64,000 nt of DNA, taken from NCBI RefSeq assembly GCF_001427285.1, contig NZ_LMFV01000045.1, positions 355,006 to 419,005 on the forward strand, in the 5' to 3' direction. The position numbers and the translations under genes are program-made. How positions within the stretch are numbered: the stretch's first letter is position 1; the number at the start of each line of letters is the position of its first letter. The DNA is from Mesorhizobium sp. Root552. GTDB lineage: Bacteria; Pseudomonadota; Alphaproteobacteria; Rhizobiales; Rhizobiaceae. The notes beneath the pieces were generated by a model. That model worked only from the letters and a program-made list of their open reading frames with translations. It ran no database searches and was not told where the DNA came from. Below are positions 56,278 to 64,000 of the stretch, one piece after another.

Positions 56278-57320
56278 CCTTGAAAGCTGCCGCGAAAAGG
56301 ATTCTGCGCAACGCCGCCATCAGGGGCGGACTGGAGGCAGTGGCGCTGAGCAACGCCGGCGCGCTTTGGCCTTCGGCAGCAGGGCGCGGCGTGATCTTCA
56401 CGCTGCACCATGTAAGGCCAGCGCAAGCAGACGCTTATCAGCCGAACGCGCTTTTGTCGGTGACGCCGCAGTTCCTCGATCAGGCGATCGAAGTCTCGCT
56501 GCAGGCAGGCCTCGTGCCCGTGGCGCTGGAGGACTTGCCGGCCTTGCTGGCTGACCCGAAGGACAGCCGCCGTTTCGTGTGCTTTACGCTGGACGACGGC
56601 TACCGCAACAACGCCGAACACGCCGCACCTGTCTTTCGCAAGCACGGGGTGCCGTACACGATTTTCATCTGCAAGGGCTTTGTCGATCGCACCCATTCGC
56701 TGTGGTGGGAGACCGCCGAACAACTGACCCGCGACAAGGATGCATTGGTGTTCGATTTCGGCAACGGGCCGGAAGCACTCGCGATACGTGACGTGGCCGG
56801 GAAGCAGGCAGCAATTGAGCGCCTATCCGGCTTTGTTCAGACAGTCGAAGAAGACAAGGCGGTGGCGCGGCTGGATGCGGCTGCACGCGAGAACGGCATC
56901 GAGCCGCTGTCTATCGTCGAGCGGCTGGTGATGGATCAGCATGAACTGCGCGACCTCGCCCGCGATCCGCTCGCCCGCTTTGGCGCGCATACGCTCACCC
57001 ACGTCAACCTCAAGCGCATCGAAGCCGAACGGCTGCGGCGGGAAATTTTCGGATCGATCGACGCGGTTGAAAGCTATGTCGGTAGCAAGCCCACCAGCCT
57101 TGCCTACCCATATGGTTACGCGACTGCGGTCGGTGAGCGGGAGTTTGCGGCGACAGCCGAAGCAGGGTTGAAGATTGCGGTGACGACGCAGCCGGGCGTT
57201 CTGAATGTTTCGAACCTGGAGCGCCCGACCGCGTTCAACCGTGTGTCATTGAACGGCCTTTATCAGCGGAAGCGCTATGTGCGCGCGCTGATTTCAGGCA
57301 TTCCGTTCAAGCTGATGTAG
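56274..57320 (+). CDS. Polysaccharide deacetylase (NodB-like) family protein
   Basis: 348 residues. The catalytic motif CFTLDDGYRNNAEH supplies the Asp-Asp metal/base pair and FGAHTLTHVNLKRI the His-x3-His. A TMLAY-type strand (SLAYPYGY) follows. The N-terminal 50 residues are basic and hydrophobic rather than a classic signal peptide. It would remove N-acetyl groups from an amino sugar in polysaccharide or lipid A-type glycan. Strict ATGA coupling to the ATP-grasp gene is notable. Confidence 0.85.
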   Translation: MTLKAAAKRILRNAAIRGGLEAVALSNAGALWPSAAGRGVIFTLHHVRPAQADAYQPNALLSVTPQFLDQAIEVSLQAGLVPVALEDLPALLADPKDSRRFVCFTLDDGYRNNAEHAAPVFRKHGVPYTIFICKGFVDRTHSLWWETAEQLTRDKDALVFDFGNGPEALAIRDVAGKQAAIERLSGFVQTVEEDKAVARLDAAARENGIEPLSIVERLVMDQHELRDLARDPLARFGAHTLTHVNLKRIEAERLRREIFGSIDAVESYVGSKPTSLAYPYGYATAVGEREFAATAEAGLKIAVTTQPGVLNVSNLERPTAFNRVSLNGLYQRKRYVRALISGIPFKLM

Positions 57321-57344
57321 GCAGCGCGGGAAAGCCGCGCTGCC
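57320..57344. terminator. Bidirectional hairpin between convergent genes
   Basis: Perfect arms GGCAGCGCGG and CCGCGCTGCC with loop GAAAG lie between the deacetylase and hslU stops. No T run is present, so it may act with Rho. Confidence 0.55.
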
Positions 57345-57354
57345 ATAAGGTTCG

Positions 57355-58665
57355 TCAGAGGATGAAGCGCGACAGGTCCGTGTTCCTCGACAGGTCGCCG
57401 ACGTGTTTTTCCACATAGGCGGCGTCGATGGTGACGGCGGTGCCGTTGCGGTCCGGCGCGTCGTAGGAGATGTCGTCGAGCACGCGCTCCATCACCGTCT
57501 GCAGCCGGCGCGCGCCGATGTTCTCGACCGACGCGTTGAGATCGACGGCGATGCCGGCCAGCGAATCGATGGCGTCGTCGGTGAACTCGAGCGTCACGCC
57601 TTCGGTCGCCATCAGCGCCACATATTGCTTGATGAGGCTGGCTTCCGTCTCGGTGAGGATGCGCACGAAGTCTTCCTTTTCCAGCGCACGCAACTCGACG
57701 CGGATCGGCAGGCGGCCCTGTAATTCAGGCAGAAGGTCGGACGGCTTCGAGACGTGGAAGGCGCCAGACGCGATGAACAGGATATGGTCCGTCTTGACCG
57801 GTCCGTATTTGGTCGCGACCGTGGTGCCTTCGACCAGCGGCAGAAGATCGCGCTGCACGCCTTCGCGCGAAGGTCCGCCCGATATGTCGGAGCGCGCGGC
57901 GATCTTGTCGATCTCGTCGAGGAAGACGATGCCGTCATTGGCGGTTGCTTCCAGCGCGCGGCGCACCACCTCGTCCTGGTCGAGCAGCTTGTCGGACTCG
58001 TCGTTGATGAGAACCTCGTAGGAAGCCTTCACCGTGGTCTTGCGCGTCTTGGTGCGTTTGCCGCCCATCGCCTTCGACAGCATGTCGTTGATGTTCATGA
58101 CGCCGATATTGGCGCCCGGCATGCCGGGGATTTCGAAGCCGGGCATGCCGCCGGTTCCGGTATCGGCCACTTCGACCTCGATCTCCTTGTCGTCGAGTTC
58201 GCCGTCGCGCAGCTTCTTGCGGAAACTGTCGCGCGTGGCGGGAGACGCGGTCTTGCCGACGAGCGCTTCCAGCACGCGTTCCTCTGCATTGAGATGGGCG
58301 CGCGCCTTGACGTCCTCGCGCATCTTTTCGCGTTGCAGACCGATGGCGACCTCGACCAGGTCGCGCACGATCTGCTCGACGTCGCGGCCGACATAACCGA
58401 CCTCGGTGAACTTGGTCGCCTCGACCTTGACGAAGGGCGCACCGGCAAGCTTGGCCAGCCGGCGCGAGATCTCCGTCTTGCCGACGCCGGTCGGGCCGAT
58501 CATCAGGATGTTCTTGGGCATGACCTCTTCGCGCATCTGGCCTTCCAGTTGCTGGCGGCGCCAGCGATTGCGCAAGGCGATCGCCACGGCGCGCTTGGCG
58601 TCCTTCTGGCCGATGATGAAACGGTCGAGTTCGGAAACGATTTCGCGGGGGGAAAAACTACTCAT
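57355..58665 (-). CDS. hslU: ATP-dependent protease ATPase subunit HslU (ClpY)
   Basis: 436 residues from [13 protein letters not shown] with AGGA upstream. Walker [16 protein letters not shown], Walker [11 protein letters not shown], the pore loop GYVGRD and the C-terminal tail NTDLSRFIL, which docks into HslV, are all present. It unfolds substrates for HslV degradation. It is the distal gene of an hslV-GNAT-DUF2585-hslU operon. Confidence 0.97.
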   Translation of the reverse strand: MSSFSPREIVSELDRFIIGQKDAKRAVAIALRNRWRRQQLEGQMREEVMPKNILMIGPTGVGKTEISRRLAKLAGAPFVKVEATKFTEVGYVGRDVEQIVRDLVEVAIGLQREKMREDVKARAHLNAEERVLEALVGKTASPATRDSFRKKLRDGELDDKEIEVEVADTGTGGMPGFEIPGMPGANIGVMNINDMLSKAMGGKRTKTRKTTVKASYEVLINDESDKLLDQDEVVRRALEATANDGIVFLDEIDKIAARSDISGGPSREGVQRDLLPLVEGTTVATKYGPVKTDHILFIASGAFHVSKPSDLLPELQGRLPIRVELRALEKEDFVRILTETEASLIKQYVALMATEGVTLEFTDDAIDSLAGIAVDLNASVENIGARRLQTVMERVLDDISYDAPDRNGTAVTIDAAYVEKHVGDLSRNTDLSRFIL

Positions 58666-58669
58666 GGTC

Positions 58670-59269
58670 CTACAATCCACCTTGCCACTGCTTGATGAAC
58701 TCGAACGGATGCAGCAGCATGATCACGTTGAGTGTCAGATTGTCCCGGATGATTGTGCCGGTGCCGATTTCGAAGGCGAGGGCCAGCGCCACGACGATCC
58801 ATATAGGTAGCCTCCTGGCCATCGCAAAGCCCACGATCATGGCGACGGAATCCGCGACCGAATTGATGATGGAATCGCCGTAATAGTCGAGCGAGATGGT
58901 CTGCGCGCGATAGCGGTCGATGATCATCGGGCTGTTTTCCAGGAGCTCCCAGCCGCCCTCGATCAAGAGGGCAAAGCCGAGCCGCAGCCAGATCGATGCG
59001 CGCGGAAACAGGAAATGCGCCAGCGCATAGAACAGGAAGCCGTGGATGATGTGAGAGGGTGTGTACCAGTCGGAGATATGTTGGGAATTCTCCGAGCTTA
59101 CAACCACGCCGTGCCACAGCTTGACGTAGCCGCATTCGCAAATCGGGATGCGGCCCATGAGGTAGAGGGCGATCGCCTGAGCCGCCAGAAGGCCCACCAC
59201 GAGTACCGTACCAGATTGCCACGGGACCGACTGCCACCACGCCGGCTTTCCTGTTTCTGTCTTGCTCAT
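58670..59269 (-). CDS. DUF2585 (UPF0314) membrane protein
   Basis: 199 residues with about five hydrophobic segments. The diagnostic segment is [38 protein letters not shown] in one run, followed by [14 protein letters not shown] and [12 protein letters not shown]. This matches UPF0314, a family of alphaproteobacteria without known role. Its start overlaps the GNAT stop by four bases and its stop lies four bases before hslU. Confidence 0.85.
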   Translation of the reverse strand: MSKTETGKPAWWQSVPWQSGTVLVVGLLAAQAIALYLMGRIPICECGYVKLWHGVVVSSENSQHISDWYTPSHIIHGFLFYALAHFLFPRASIWLRLGFALLIEGGWELLENSPMIIDRYRAQTISLDYYGDSIINSVADSVAMIVGFAMARRLPIWIVVALALAFEIGTGTIIRDNLTLNVIMLLHPFEFIKQWQGGL

Positions 59270-59778
59270 TCGTCCTCCCCGGCATCAAGCGCCATTAACA
59301 GCGCCTCGCCATATTCCGAATTGCGCCGGCCGATTGGTTGAAATCCTGCCTTTTCATAGGCGCGGATGGCACGGCCATTTTTCGGATGCGGGTCGATTAT
59401 GACGCGCGGTGCGCCTTCTTCGAACAACTCCGCTGCGAACTGCCTGACGATTGCCGAACCATGGCCGATGCCGACCAGGTCCGGCACGCCGATGGAAAGG
59501 TCGATGCCAAGCGTGCCGAACGGCTGGTCAGCGTAAGGGTGTCCCTCTTCCAGATGCGGATCGTAGGCCTGCAGGTAGGCGATGGGCCTTCCGTCCAATT
59601 CCACGATGAGCGGTTCGACCGAGACGCTGTCGATGTGCTCGCGAATGGCGGCGATTTCCGTTTGCGGATCGTCCCACCATTCGGCCACGTGCGGTTCGGC
59701 AAGCCACCGTGCGATCATCGGCAGGTCAGCCTTGGTGACCGGCCGGAAATCATAGATGGCGGCCTGTTCAGGCGGCAT
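59266..59778 (-). CDS. GNAT family acetyltransferase
   Basis: 170 residues starting 11 bases inside the hslV stop region. The fold shows [22 protein letters not shown] at the N-terminus, [22 protein letters not shown] (acetyl-CoA pyrophosphate loop) and [12 protein letters not shown]. Similar proteins are annotated as aminoglycoside 6'-N-acetyltransferase-like, but position in the hslVU operon suggests a housekeeping role. Confidence 0.87.
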   Translation of the reverse strand: MPPEQAAIYDFRPVTKADLPMIARWLAEPHVAEWWDDPQTEIAAIREHIDSVSVEPLIVELDGRPIAYLQAYDPHLEEGHPYADQPFGTLGIDLSIGVPDLVGIGHGSAIVRQFAAELFEEGAPRVIIDPHPKNGRAIRAYEKAGFQPIGRRNSEYGEALLMALDAGEDE

Positions 59779-60319
59779 CGATGACTTCGACGACGAAATT
59801 GTTGTTCGTGTAGACGCAGATGTCGGAGGCGATCTGCATTGCCTTGCGGGCGATCTCCTCGGCATCCTTTTCGGTGTCGATCAGGGCGCGGGCGGCAGCC
59901 AGCGCGTAGTTGCCGCCGGAACCGATGGCCATGACGCCGTCCTCGGGTTCCAGCACGTCACCGTTGCCGGTCAGAGCCAGCGAAACCGACTTGTCGGCAA
60001 CCAGCATCATCGCTTCCAGGCGGCGCAAATAGCGGTCGGTGCGCCAGTCCTTGGCGAGTTCGACGCAGGCGCGGGTCAACTGGTCGGGATATTGTTCGAG
60101 CTTGGCTTCGAGCCGCTCCAGAAGGGTGAAGGCGTCGGCAGTGGCGCCTGCAAAGCCGGCGATGACGTTACCGCCCTTGCCGATGCGGCGAACCTTTTTC
60201 GCGTTGCCCTTCATGATGGTTTGGCCAAGACTTACCTGGCCGTCGCCGGCAATCACCACCTTGCCGCCCTTGCGCACGGTCACGATGGTGGTGGCGTGCA
60301 TGGAAAGTTCATTGGACAT
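59768..60319 (-). CDS. hslV: ATP-dependent protease subunit HslV (ClpQ)
   Basis: 183 residues. The mature enzyme would start at Thr9 (T-T-I-V-T-V-R) after removal of an eight-residue leader; a second ATG at residue 7 could be the true start. [16 protein letters not shown] and [14 protein letters not shown] are the conserved proteasome-like motifs. It forms a two-ring threonine protease. It is the first gene of the leftward operon, divergent from hisB. Confidence 0.97.
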   Translation of the reverse strand: MSNELSMHATTIVTVRKGGKVVIAGDGQVSLGQTIMKGNAKKVRRIGKGGNVIAGFAGATADAFTLLERLEAKLEQYPDQLTRACVELAKDWRTDRYLRRLEAMMLVADKSVSLALTGNGDVLEPEDGVMAIGSGGNYALAAARALIDTEKDAEEIARKAMQIASDICVYTNNNFVVEVIDAA

Positions 60320-60541
60320 ATGTTGCTCCGATGTCGCGCGATCCCTTCCTAGGCGATTGGCGCGTTACGAGGAATATTTTCGCATATGTATGCTGCAAAT
60401 GCCCGATTGCAAACTGGTGCCCGTCATGTGCCGCAGGACGTTTTGTAAACTGGCAATCGCCGGACCATGCTGCTAGAAGGCTTTCGCTTTCAAGCGCTGA
60501 AGTTCATCGACTTCCGACAGTGCAGCGACAAGGATCAGGTG

Positions 60542-61141
60542 ATGTCACTCCGTTCCGCCGAAGTGAGCCGCAAGACCAGGGAAACCGAGATCACGGTTTC
60601 CGTGCATGTCGACGGCAGCGGCAAGTCCGCCATTTCTACAGGCGTTGGCTTCTTCGACCACATGCTCGACCAGTTGTCGCGCCATTCGCTGATCGACATG
60701 ACGGTTAAGGCTGAGGGCGACCTGCATATCGACGACCATCACACGGTGGAGGACACCGGCATCGTGCTCGGGCAGGCGCTTTCCAGGGCGCTCGGCGAGC
60801 GGCGAGGCATCATGCGCTATGCCTCGATCGACCTTGCCATGGACGAGACACTGACGCGCGCCGCAATCGACGTGTCCGGCCGCCCGTTCCTTGTCTGGAA
60901 CGTCGCCTTTTCGTCGCCGAAGATCGGCACCTTCGATACCGAACTGGTGCGCGAATTCTTCCAGGCGCTGTCGCAGCACGCGGGCATCACGCTGCACGTG
61001 ACCAACCACTACGGCGCCAACAACCATCACATTGCCGAAACCTGCTTCAAGGCGGTGGCGCGGGCGCTGCGCGCCGCCACCGAAGCCGATCCGCGCCAAC
61101 CCGACGCGGTGCCCTCCACCAAGGGATCGCTGAAGGGATAG
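60542..61141 (+). CDS. hisB: Imidazoleglycerol-phosphate dehydratase
   Basis: 199 residues, the single-function form. Conserved metal-binding His clusters [11 protein letters not shown] and [14 protein letters not shown], plus [16 protein letters not shown], are present. It dehydrates IGP in histidine synthesis. AAGGA lies near the ATG. It is the first gene of the his cluster in this window. Confidence 0.97.
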   Translation: MSLRSAEVSRKTRETEITVSVHVDGSGKSAISTGVGFFDHMLDQLSRHSLIDMTVKAEGDLHIDDHHTVEDTGIVLGQALSRALGERRGIMRYASIDLAMDETLTRAAIDVSGRPFLVWNVAFSSPKIGTFDTELVREFFQALSQHAGITLHVTNHYGANNHHIAETCFKAVARALRAATEADPRQPDAVPSTKGSLKG

Positions 61142-61155
61142 GATTGGTCCTGACC

Positions 61156-61635
61156 ATGGCAAGCTATGTCGTCATGCTGCCGCCGGGCGGCAGTCCCGAG
61201 CAACGGCTGGAACAGGCCGTCTTCCTGCGCGACGGCTTTTCCTGGCTGGGCCTCATCGTGCCGCCGCTCTGGCTGTTGTGGCATCGCCTCTGGCTTGAGG
61301 TGATCCTCGCCTTCCTGGCGATGGCAGCCTTCTCAGGCGTGGGAGAGGCCGTAAGCCTGCCTGTAGTGGGCGGCCTGCTTGGCCTTCTCGTCTCGCTCTA
61401 TGTGGGGCTGGAAGGGCAGGCAATGCGCGTTGCCGCGCTACGCCGGCGCGGCTGGCAGGACTGGGGCGTGGTCGAAGCCGATCGGGCCGACACCGCCGAC
61501 CTCAGATACAGCCTTGCCGCCACAGAAGAGACTGTAGCAACTGCGCCTGCCGTCACCATCGTGCCTGCCAGCAGCGCCGTACCGCGTGTCACGCAGGATA
61601 CGCTTGGCCTCGTTTCCTATCCCCAAAGGCCCTGA
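61156..61635 (+). CDS. DUF2628 family membrane protein
   Basis: 159 residues with two to three hydrophobic segments ([30 protein letters not shown] and [18 protein letters not shown] in order). This is typical of DUF2628 proteins found inside rhizobial his operons. The N-terminal [10 protein letters not shown] is the family mark. Function unknown. It lies 14 bases after hisB and one base before hisH. Confidence 0.82.
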   Translation: MASYVVMLPPGGSPEQRLEQAVFLRDGFSWLGLIVPPLWLLWHRLWLEVILAFLAMAAFSGVGEAVSLPVVGGLLGLLVSLYVGLEGQAMRVAALRRRGWQDWGVVEADRADTADLRYSLAATEETVATAPAVTIVPASSAVPRVTQDTLGLVSYPQRP

Positions 61636-61636
61636 C

Positions 61637-62287
61637 ATGCGCGTTGCCATCATCGATTACGGTTCGGGCAATCTGCGCTCGGCGACCAAGGCTTTTCAGC
61701 GCGCCGCGCAAGAGGCCGGGATAGACGCCGACATCGACCTCACCGCCGACCCGGAACGCGTTCGCGGCGCCGATCGCATCGTGCTGCCGGGGGTTGGCGC
61801 CTATGCCGATTGTGCCGCCGGCCTGCGCGCCGTCGACGGCATGTGGCAGGCGGTCGAAGAGGCGGCGATCACCAAGGGCAGGCCGTTCCTCGGCATTTGC
61901 GTCGGCATGCAGTTGATGTCCGAGCGCGGGCTTGAAAAGACCGTAACCACTGGCTTCGGCTGGATCGCGGGCGACGTCAAGGAAATCACACCTGCCGATC
62001 CGGGACTAAAGGTGCCCCAGATCGGCTGGAATACCATCGAGCTGCGCCGCGAGCATCCATTGTTTGCCGGCATCAAGACGGGTTCCGATGGCCTGCACGC
62101 CTATTTCGTCCACTCCTATCATCTCGATGCCACGCGGCCGGATCAGGCGCTGGCGGTGGCCGATTACGGTGGACCGGTCACTGCGGCGGTAGCGCGCGAC
62201 AATCTTGCCGGAACGCAGTTCCATCCCGAAAAAAGCCAGGCGCTTGGCCTTGCTCTCATCGCAAATTTCCTGAGGTGGAAGCCGTGA
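61637..62287 (+). CDS. hisH: Imidazole glycerol phosphate synthase, glutaminase subunit
   Basis: 216 residues. Glutamine amidotransferase triad: Cys88 in GICVGMQLM, His196 and Glu198 in QFHPEKS. It supplies ammonia to HisF. The stop overlaps the hisA GTG start. Confidence 0.97.
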   Translation: MRVAIIDYGSGNLRSATKAFQRAAQEAGIDADIDLTADPERVRGADRIVLPGVGAYADCAAGLRAVDGMWQAVEEAAITKGRPFLGICVGMQLMSERGLEKTVTTGFGWIAGDVKEITPADPGLKVPQIGWNTIELRREHPLFAGIKTGSDGLHAYFVHSYHLDATRPDQALAVADYGGPVTAAVARDNLAGTQFHPEKSQALGLALIANFLRWKP

Positions 62288-63033
62288 TCCTTTTCCCTGC
62301 CATCGACCTCAAGGACGGCAAATGCGTGCGCCTGAAGCTCGGCGACATGGCAACCGCCACGGTCTACAACGAAGACCCGGCAGCCCAGGCCAAGGCGTTC
62401 GAGGACCAGGGTTTCGATTGGCTGCACGTCGTCGATCTGAACGGTGCCTTCAAGGGAGAGAGCGTTAACGCCGCTTCGGTGGGCGCGATCCTCAAGGCAA
62501 CGAAAAACCCGGTGCAACTTGGCGGCGGCATCCGCAGCCTGCCGCAGATCGAGGACTGGCTGGATCGCGGCCTTGCCCGCGTCATCCTTGGTACGGTCGC
62601 GGTGCGCGACCCCGATCTCGTCAAGCAGGCATGCAAGGCATTCCCCGGCAGGATCGCCGTCGGCATCGACGCCAAGGGCGGCAAGGTGGCGGTCGAGGGA
62701 TGGGCGGAAGCATCGAGCCTCGGCGTGATCGAACTGGCGAAGAAGTTTGAAGGCGCAGGCGTTGCGGCCATCATCTATACCGACATCGACCGCGACGGTG
62801 TTTTGACCGGCATAAACTGGAATTCCACCATCGATCTGGCCGAGGCTGTGTCTATCCCGGTGATTGCATCCGGCGGCCTGGCCTCTGTTGCCGACATCGT
62901 GCGCATGACCATGCCGGATGCGCAAAAACTCGAAGGGGCGATTTCCGGCAGGGCACTTTACGATGGACGCATCGACCCGGGCGAAGCGCTCACTATATTG
63001 CGGGAAGCACGCAACCGGAGCGGAACGCAATGA
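62284..63033 (+). CDS. hisA: Phosphoribosylformimino-5-aminoimidazole carboxamide ribotide isomerase
   Basis: 249 residues from a GTG in a GTGA overlap with hisH. The (beta/alpha)8 barrel is intact, with Asp8 in PAIDLKDG, the VQLGGGIRS phosphate loop, a TDIDRDG segment for the second Asp, and VIASGGLAS. The stop overlaps the next gene by four bases. Confidence 0.96.
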   Translation: MILFPAIDLKDGKCVRLKLGDMATATVYNEDPAAQAKAFEDQGFDWLHVVDLNGAFKGESVNAASVGAILKATKNPVQLGGGIRSLPQIEDWLDRGLARVILGTVAVRDPDLVKQACKAFPGRIAVGIDAKGGKVAVEGWAEASSLGVIELAKKFEGAGVAAIIYTDIDRDGVLTGINWNSTIDLAEAVSIPVIASGGLASVADIVRMTMPDAQKLEGAISGRALYDGRIDPGEALTILREARNRSGTQ

Positions 63034-63866
63034 AACTCTCCGTCATCCTCGCACCCTATGACAGCGGCCACTACCAGTCTGGCTTCGGCCAGGGGCCGGA
63101 GGCATTGGTGGCCGGAGGGCTGGTCGATGCCCTGACCCTGGCGGGGCACGATGTGACGGTCGAGGATATCGGGCAGGTAGGCGACGCGCAGGAACGCGAG
63201 ATCGCCACCGGCTTTGCCGTGTGCAGGGCGGTCGGAAACAAGGTCGGCAACGCCATCGACCATGACCGGTTTCCGATCGTGCTGGCGGGAAACTGCCTGA
63301 CGGCCGCAGGCGCCGTTGCCGGCGAGGTTGCCGATTCCATCATCTGGTTCGACCAGCATGGCGACATCAATACGCCCGATACCTCGTCTTTCGGTTTTCT
63401 CGACGGGATGGCACTGTCCACCGTGCTCGGTCTCTGCTGGCGGCCGATGGCCAAGACGATCCGCGGGTTTCGCCCTGTCGATCCCTCGCGCTGTCTTCTG
63501 GTCGATGCCCGTGACCTCGATCCGGACGAGCGCAAATTGCTGGACACCTTGCCGGTGATGCGTGCCGATTGCGTCAATGCCGCCGAGAAGGCCGGGAAAC
63601 TGAACGCGGGCGGGGCCAAGCGGACTCATCTGCATCTCGACCTCGATGTGCACAACCCTGACTTCCTGCAAGTCAATCGCTATGCGGCGCCCGGCGGCCC
63701 CAGCCCGGAACAGTTGCGCGAGGCTGTTTGCAGCATCGGCCGGTCGGTTCCCGTAACCGGCGTGACGGTTTCAGCCTACGATCCGGCCTTCGATCCGAAA
63801 GGAGAGGTGCCTCCGGTCACCGGCTACCTCCTGGTCGATCTGGTGGCGGCGCTGGAGCGCATCTGA
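63030..63866 (+). CDS. Arginase-fold protein (ureohydrolase superfamily) in the his operon
   Basis: 278 residues. The metal motifs are [11 protein letters not shown] (Asp108, His110, Asp112) and [10 protein letters not shown] (Asp204, Asp206). The first His of the arginase pattern GGDHS is replaced by GNCLT, with Asn88-Cys89 at that place. Such proteins occur between hisA and hisF in some rhizobia. The catalysed reaction is unknown; arginase, agmatinase or formiminoglutamase activity should not be assumed. ATGA overlap with hisA, TGATG overlap with hisF. Confidence 0.85.
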   Translation: MKLSVILAPYDSGHYQSGFGQGPEALVAGGLVDALTLAGHDVTVEDIGQVGDAQEREIATGFAVCRAVGNKVGNAIDHDRFPIVLAGNCLTAAGAVAGEVADSIIWFDQHGDINTPDTSSFGFLDGMALSTVLGLCWRPMAKTIRGFRPVDPSRCLLVDARDLDPDERKLLDTLPVMRADCVNAAEKAGKLNAGGAKRTHLHLDLDVHNPDFLQVNRYAAPGGPSPEQLREAVCSIGRSVPVTGVTVSAYDPAFDPKGEVPPVTGYLLVDLVAALERI

Positions 63867-63880
63867 TGCTGAAGGCTCGC

Positions 63881-63930
63881 GTTATCCCCTGCCTCGACGT
63901 CAAGGGTTATCCCCTGCCTCGACGTCAAGG
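63881..63930 (+). repeat. 25-bp tandem duplication in hisF codons 6-14
   Basis: The 25-base unit starting GTTATCCCCTGCCTCGACGT and ending CAAGG occurs twice without any gap. Being a length not divisible by three, it breaks the HisF frame. Confidence 0.9.
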
Positions 63931-63995
63931 ACGGCCCGCGCCGCCCGCAGCCGCGTAGCGGCGAGGACGCGCAGACAAGAATGGAGGCCGTCCTT
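63927..63995. repeat. Palindromic element bounded by 10-bp inverted ends, at the hisF break
   Basis: The ends are AAGGACGGCC and GGCCGTCCTT, perfect inverted copies, with an inner stem GCCGC-GTA-GCGGC. The left end coincides with the native HisF codons for K-D-G. The element may continue beyond the window. Confidence 0.6.
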
Positions 63996-64000
63996 TGACC

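Larger units (their letters stand above)
63866..64000 (+). pseudogene. hisF: Disrupted 5' end of hisF (cyclase subunit)
   Basis: The ATG in a TGATG overlap encodes [13 protein letters not shown], the exact HisF N-terminus. A 25-bp tandem duplication then shifts the frame and it stops after 30 residues at 63958. The second copy, in its own frame, gives VIPCLDVKDG and then also departs from HisF. The sequence after that belongs to a palindromic element. The rest of hisF, if it exists, lies outside the window. Misassembly is a real alternative. Confidence 0.65.

Noticed and set aside
60320..60541. A sigma32 promoter for hslV in the hslV-hisB gap
   Set aside because: On the minus strand I could not find a CTTG and CYTATNT pair at proper spacing; the nearest match breaks the -10 consensus.

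Overview
The window is a piece of an alphaproteobacterial chromosome with high GC and coding density. The gene content points to a rhizobial genus of the Mesorhizobium/Phyllobacteriaceae type. The markers are an archaeal-type class I lysyl-tRNA synthetase, a Rhizobium-type phospholipid N-methyltransferase (PmtA) beside dnaKJ, the hslV-GNAT-DUF2585-hslU block, the TIGR02186/TauE pair, DUF982 and DUF1515 phage genes, and rhizobial palindromic intergenic repeats. The genus is an inference from family content. No rRNA or plasmid marker is present to confirm it.

Positions 1 to about 15.1 kb are the right-hand part of a siphovirus-like prophage, read mainly rightward. It starts inside the tape-measure gene and continues through tail-tip and fibre genes. 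Next comes a lysis cassette: holin, signal-anchor GH24 lysozyme, nested Rz/Rz1-like spanins and several 30-36 residue membrane ORFs. Beyond two strong hairpins lies a leftward accessory block with a DUF892 ferritin-like protein, a Ku homologue, an SRAP (YedK/HMCES) abasic-site protein and small unknowns. An HNH endonuclease then abuts a tRNA-Thr(CGT) gene whose 3' end faces the prophage and is the likely attachment site. No integrase is in the window.

Positions 15.4-25.3 kb carry a membrane protein of unknown function and a split DNA-repair cluster. An ATP-dependent DNA ligase and a metallo-beta-lactamase-fold exonuclease are on the minus strand. A Lhr-type helicase and a metallophosphoesterase are on the plus strand. 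A TPR-methyltransferase, a VOC protein and a field of palindromic repeats separate the two halves. The helicase gene itself contains a 159-bp palindromic repeat inserted in frame.

Positions 25.3-44.9 kb are core metabolism and cell biology. They hold TIGR02186 with a TauE/SafE transporter, a 1245-residue PodJ-like polarity protein, and a MerR regulator followed by a complete fatty-acid beta-oxidation operon (two acyl-CoA dehydrogenases, thiolase, FadB, thioesterase). Two matching dyads suggest how that operon is controlled. After these come an S24 regulator, a degenerate nuclease-fold protein, lysyl-tRNA synthetase, an FAD dehydrogenase and a GST.

Positions 45-64 kb hold dnaK (with a sigma32-type promoter), dnaJ, pmtA, an FMN reductase, pyrF and a DUF1330 gene. 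Next are an iron-type ABC transporter, an ATP-grasp/polysaccharide-deacetylase pair, the HslUV protease operon and the histidine operon hisB-(DUF2628)-hisH-hisA-(arginase fold)-hisF. The hisF start is disrupted by a 25-bp tandem duplication and a palindromic element at the window edge. I found no CRISPR array, no intact insertion sequence and no toxin-antitoxin pair.
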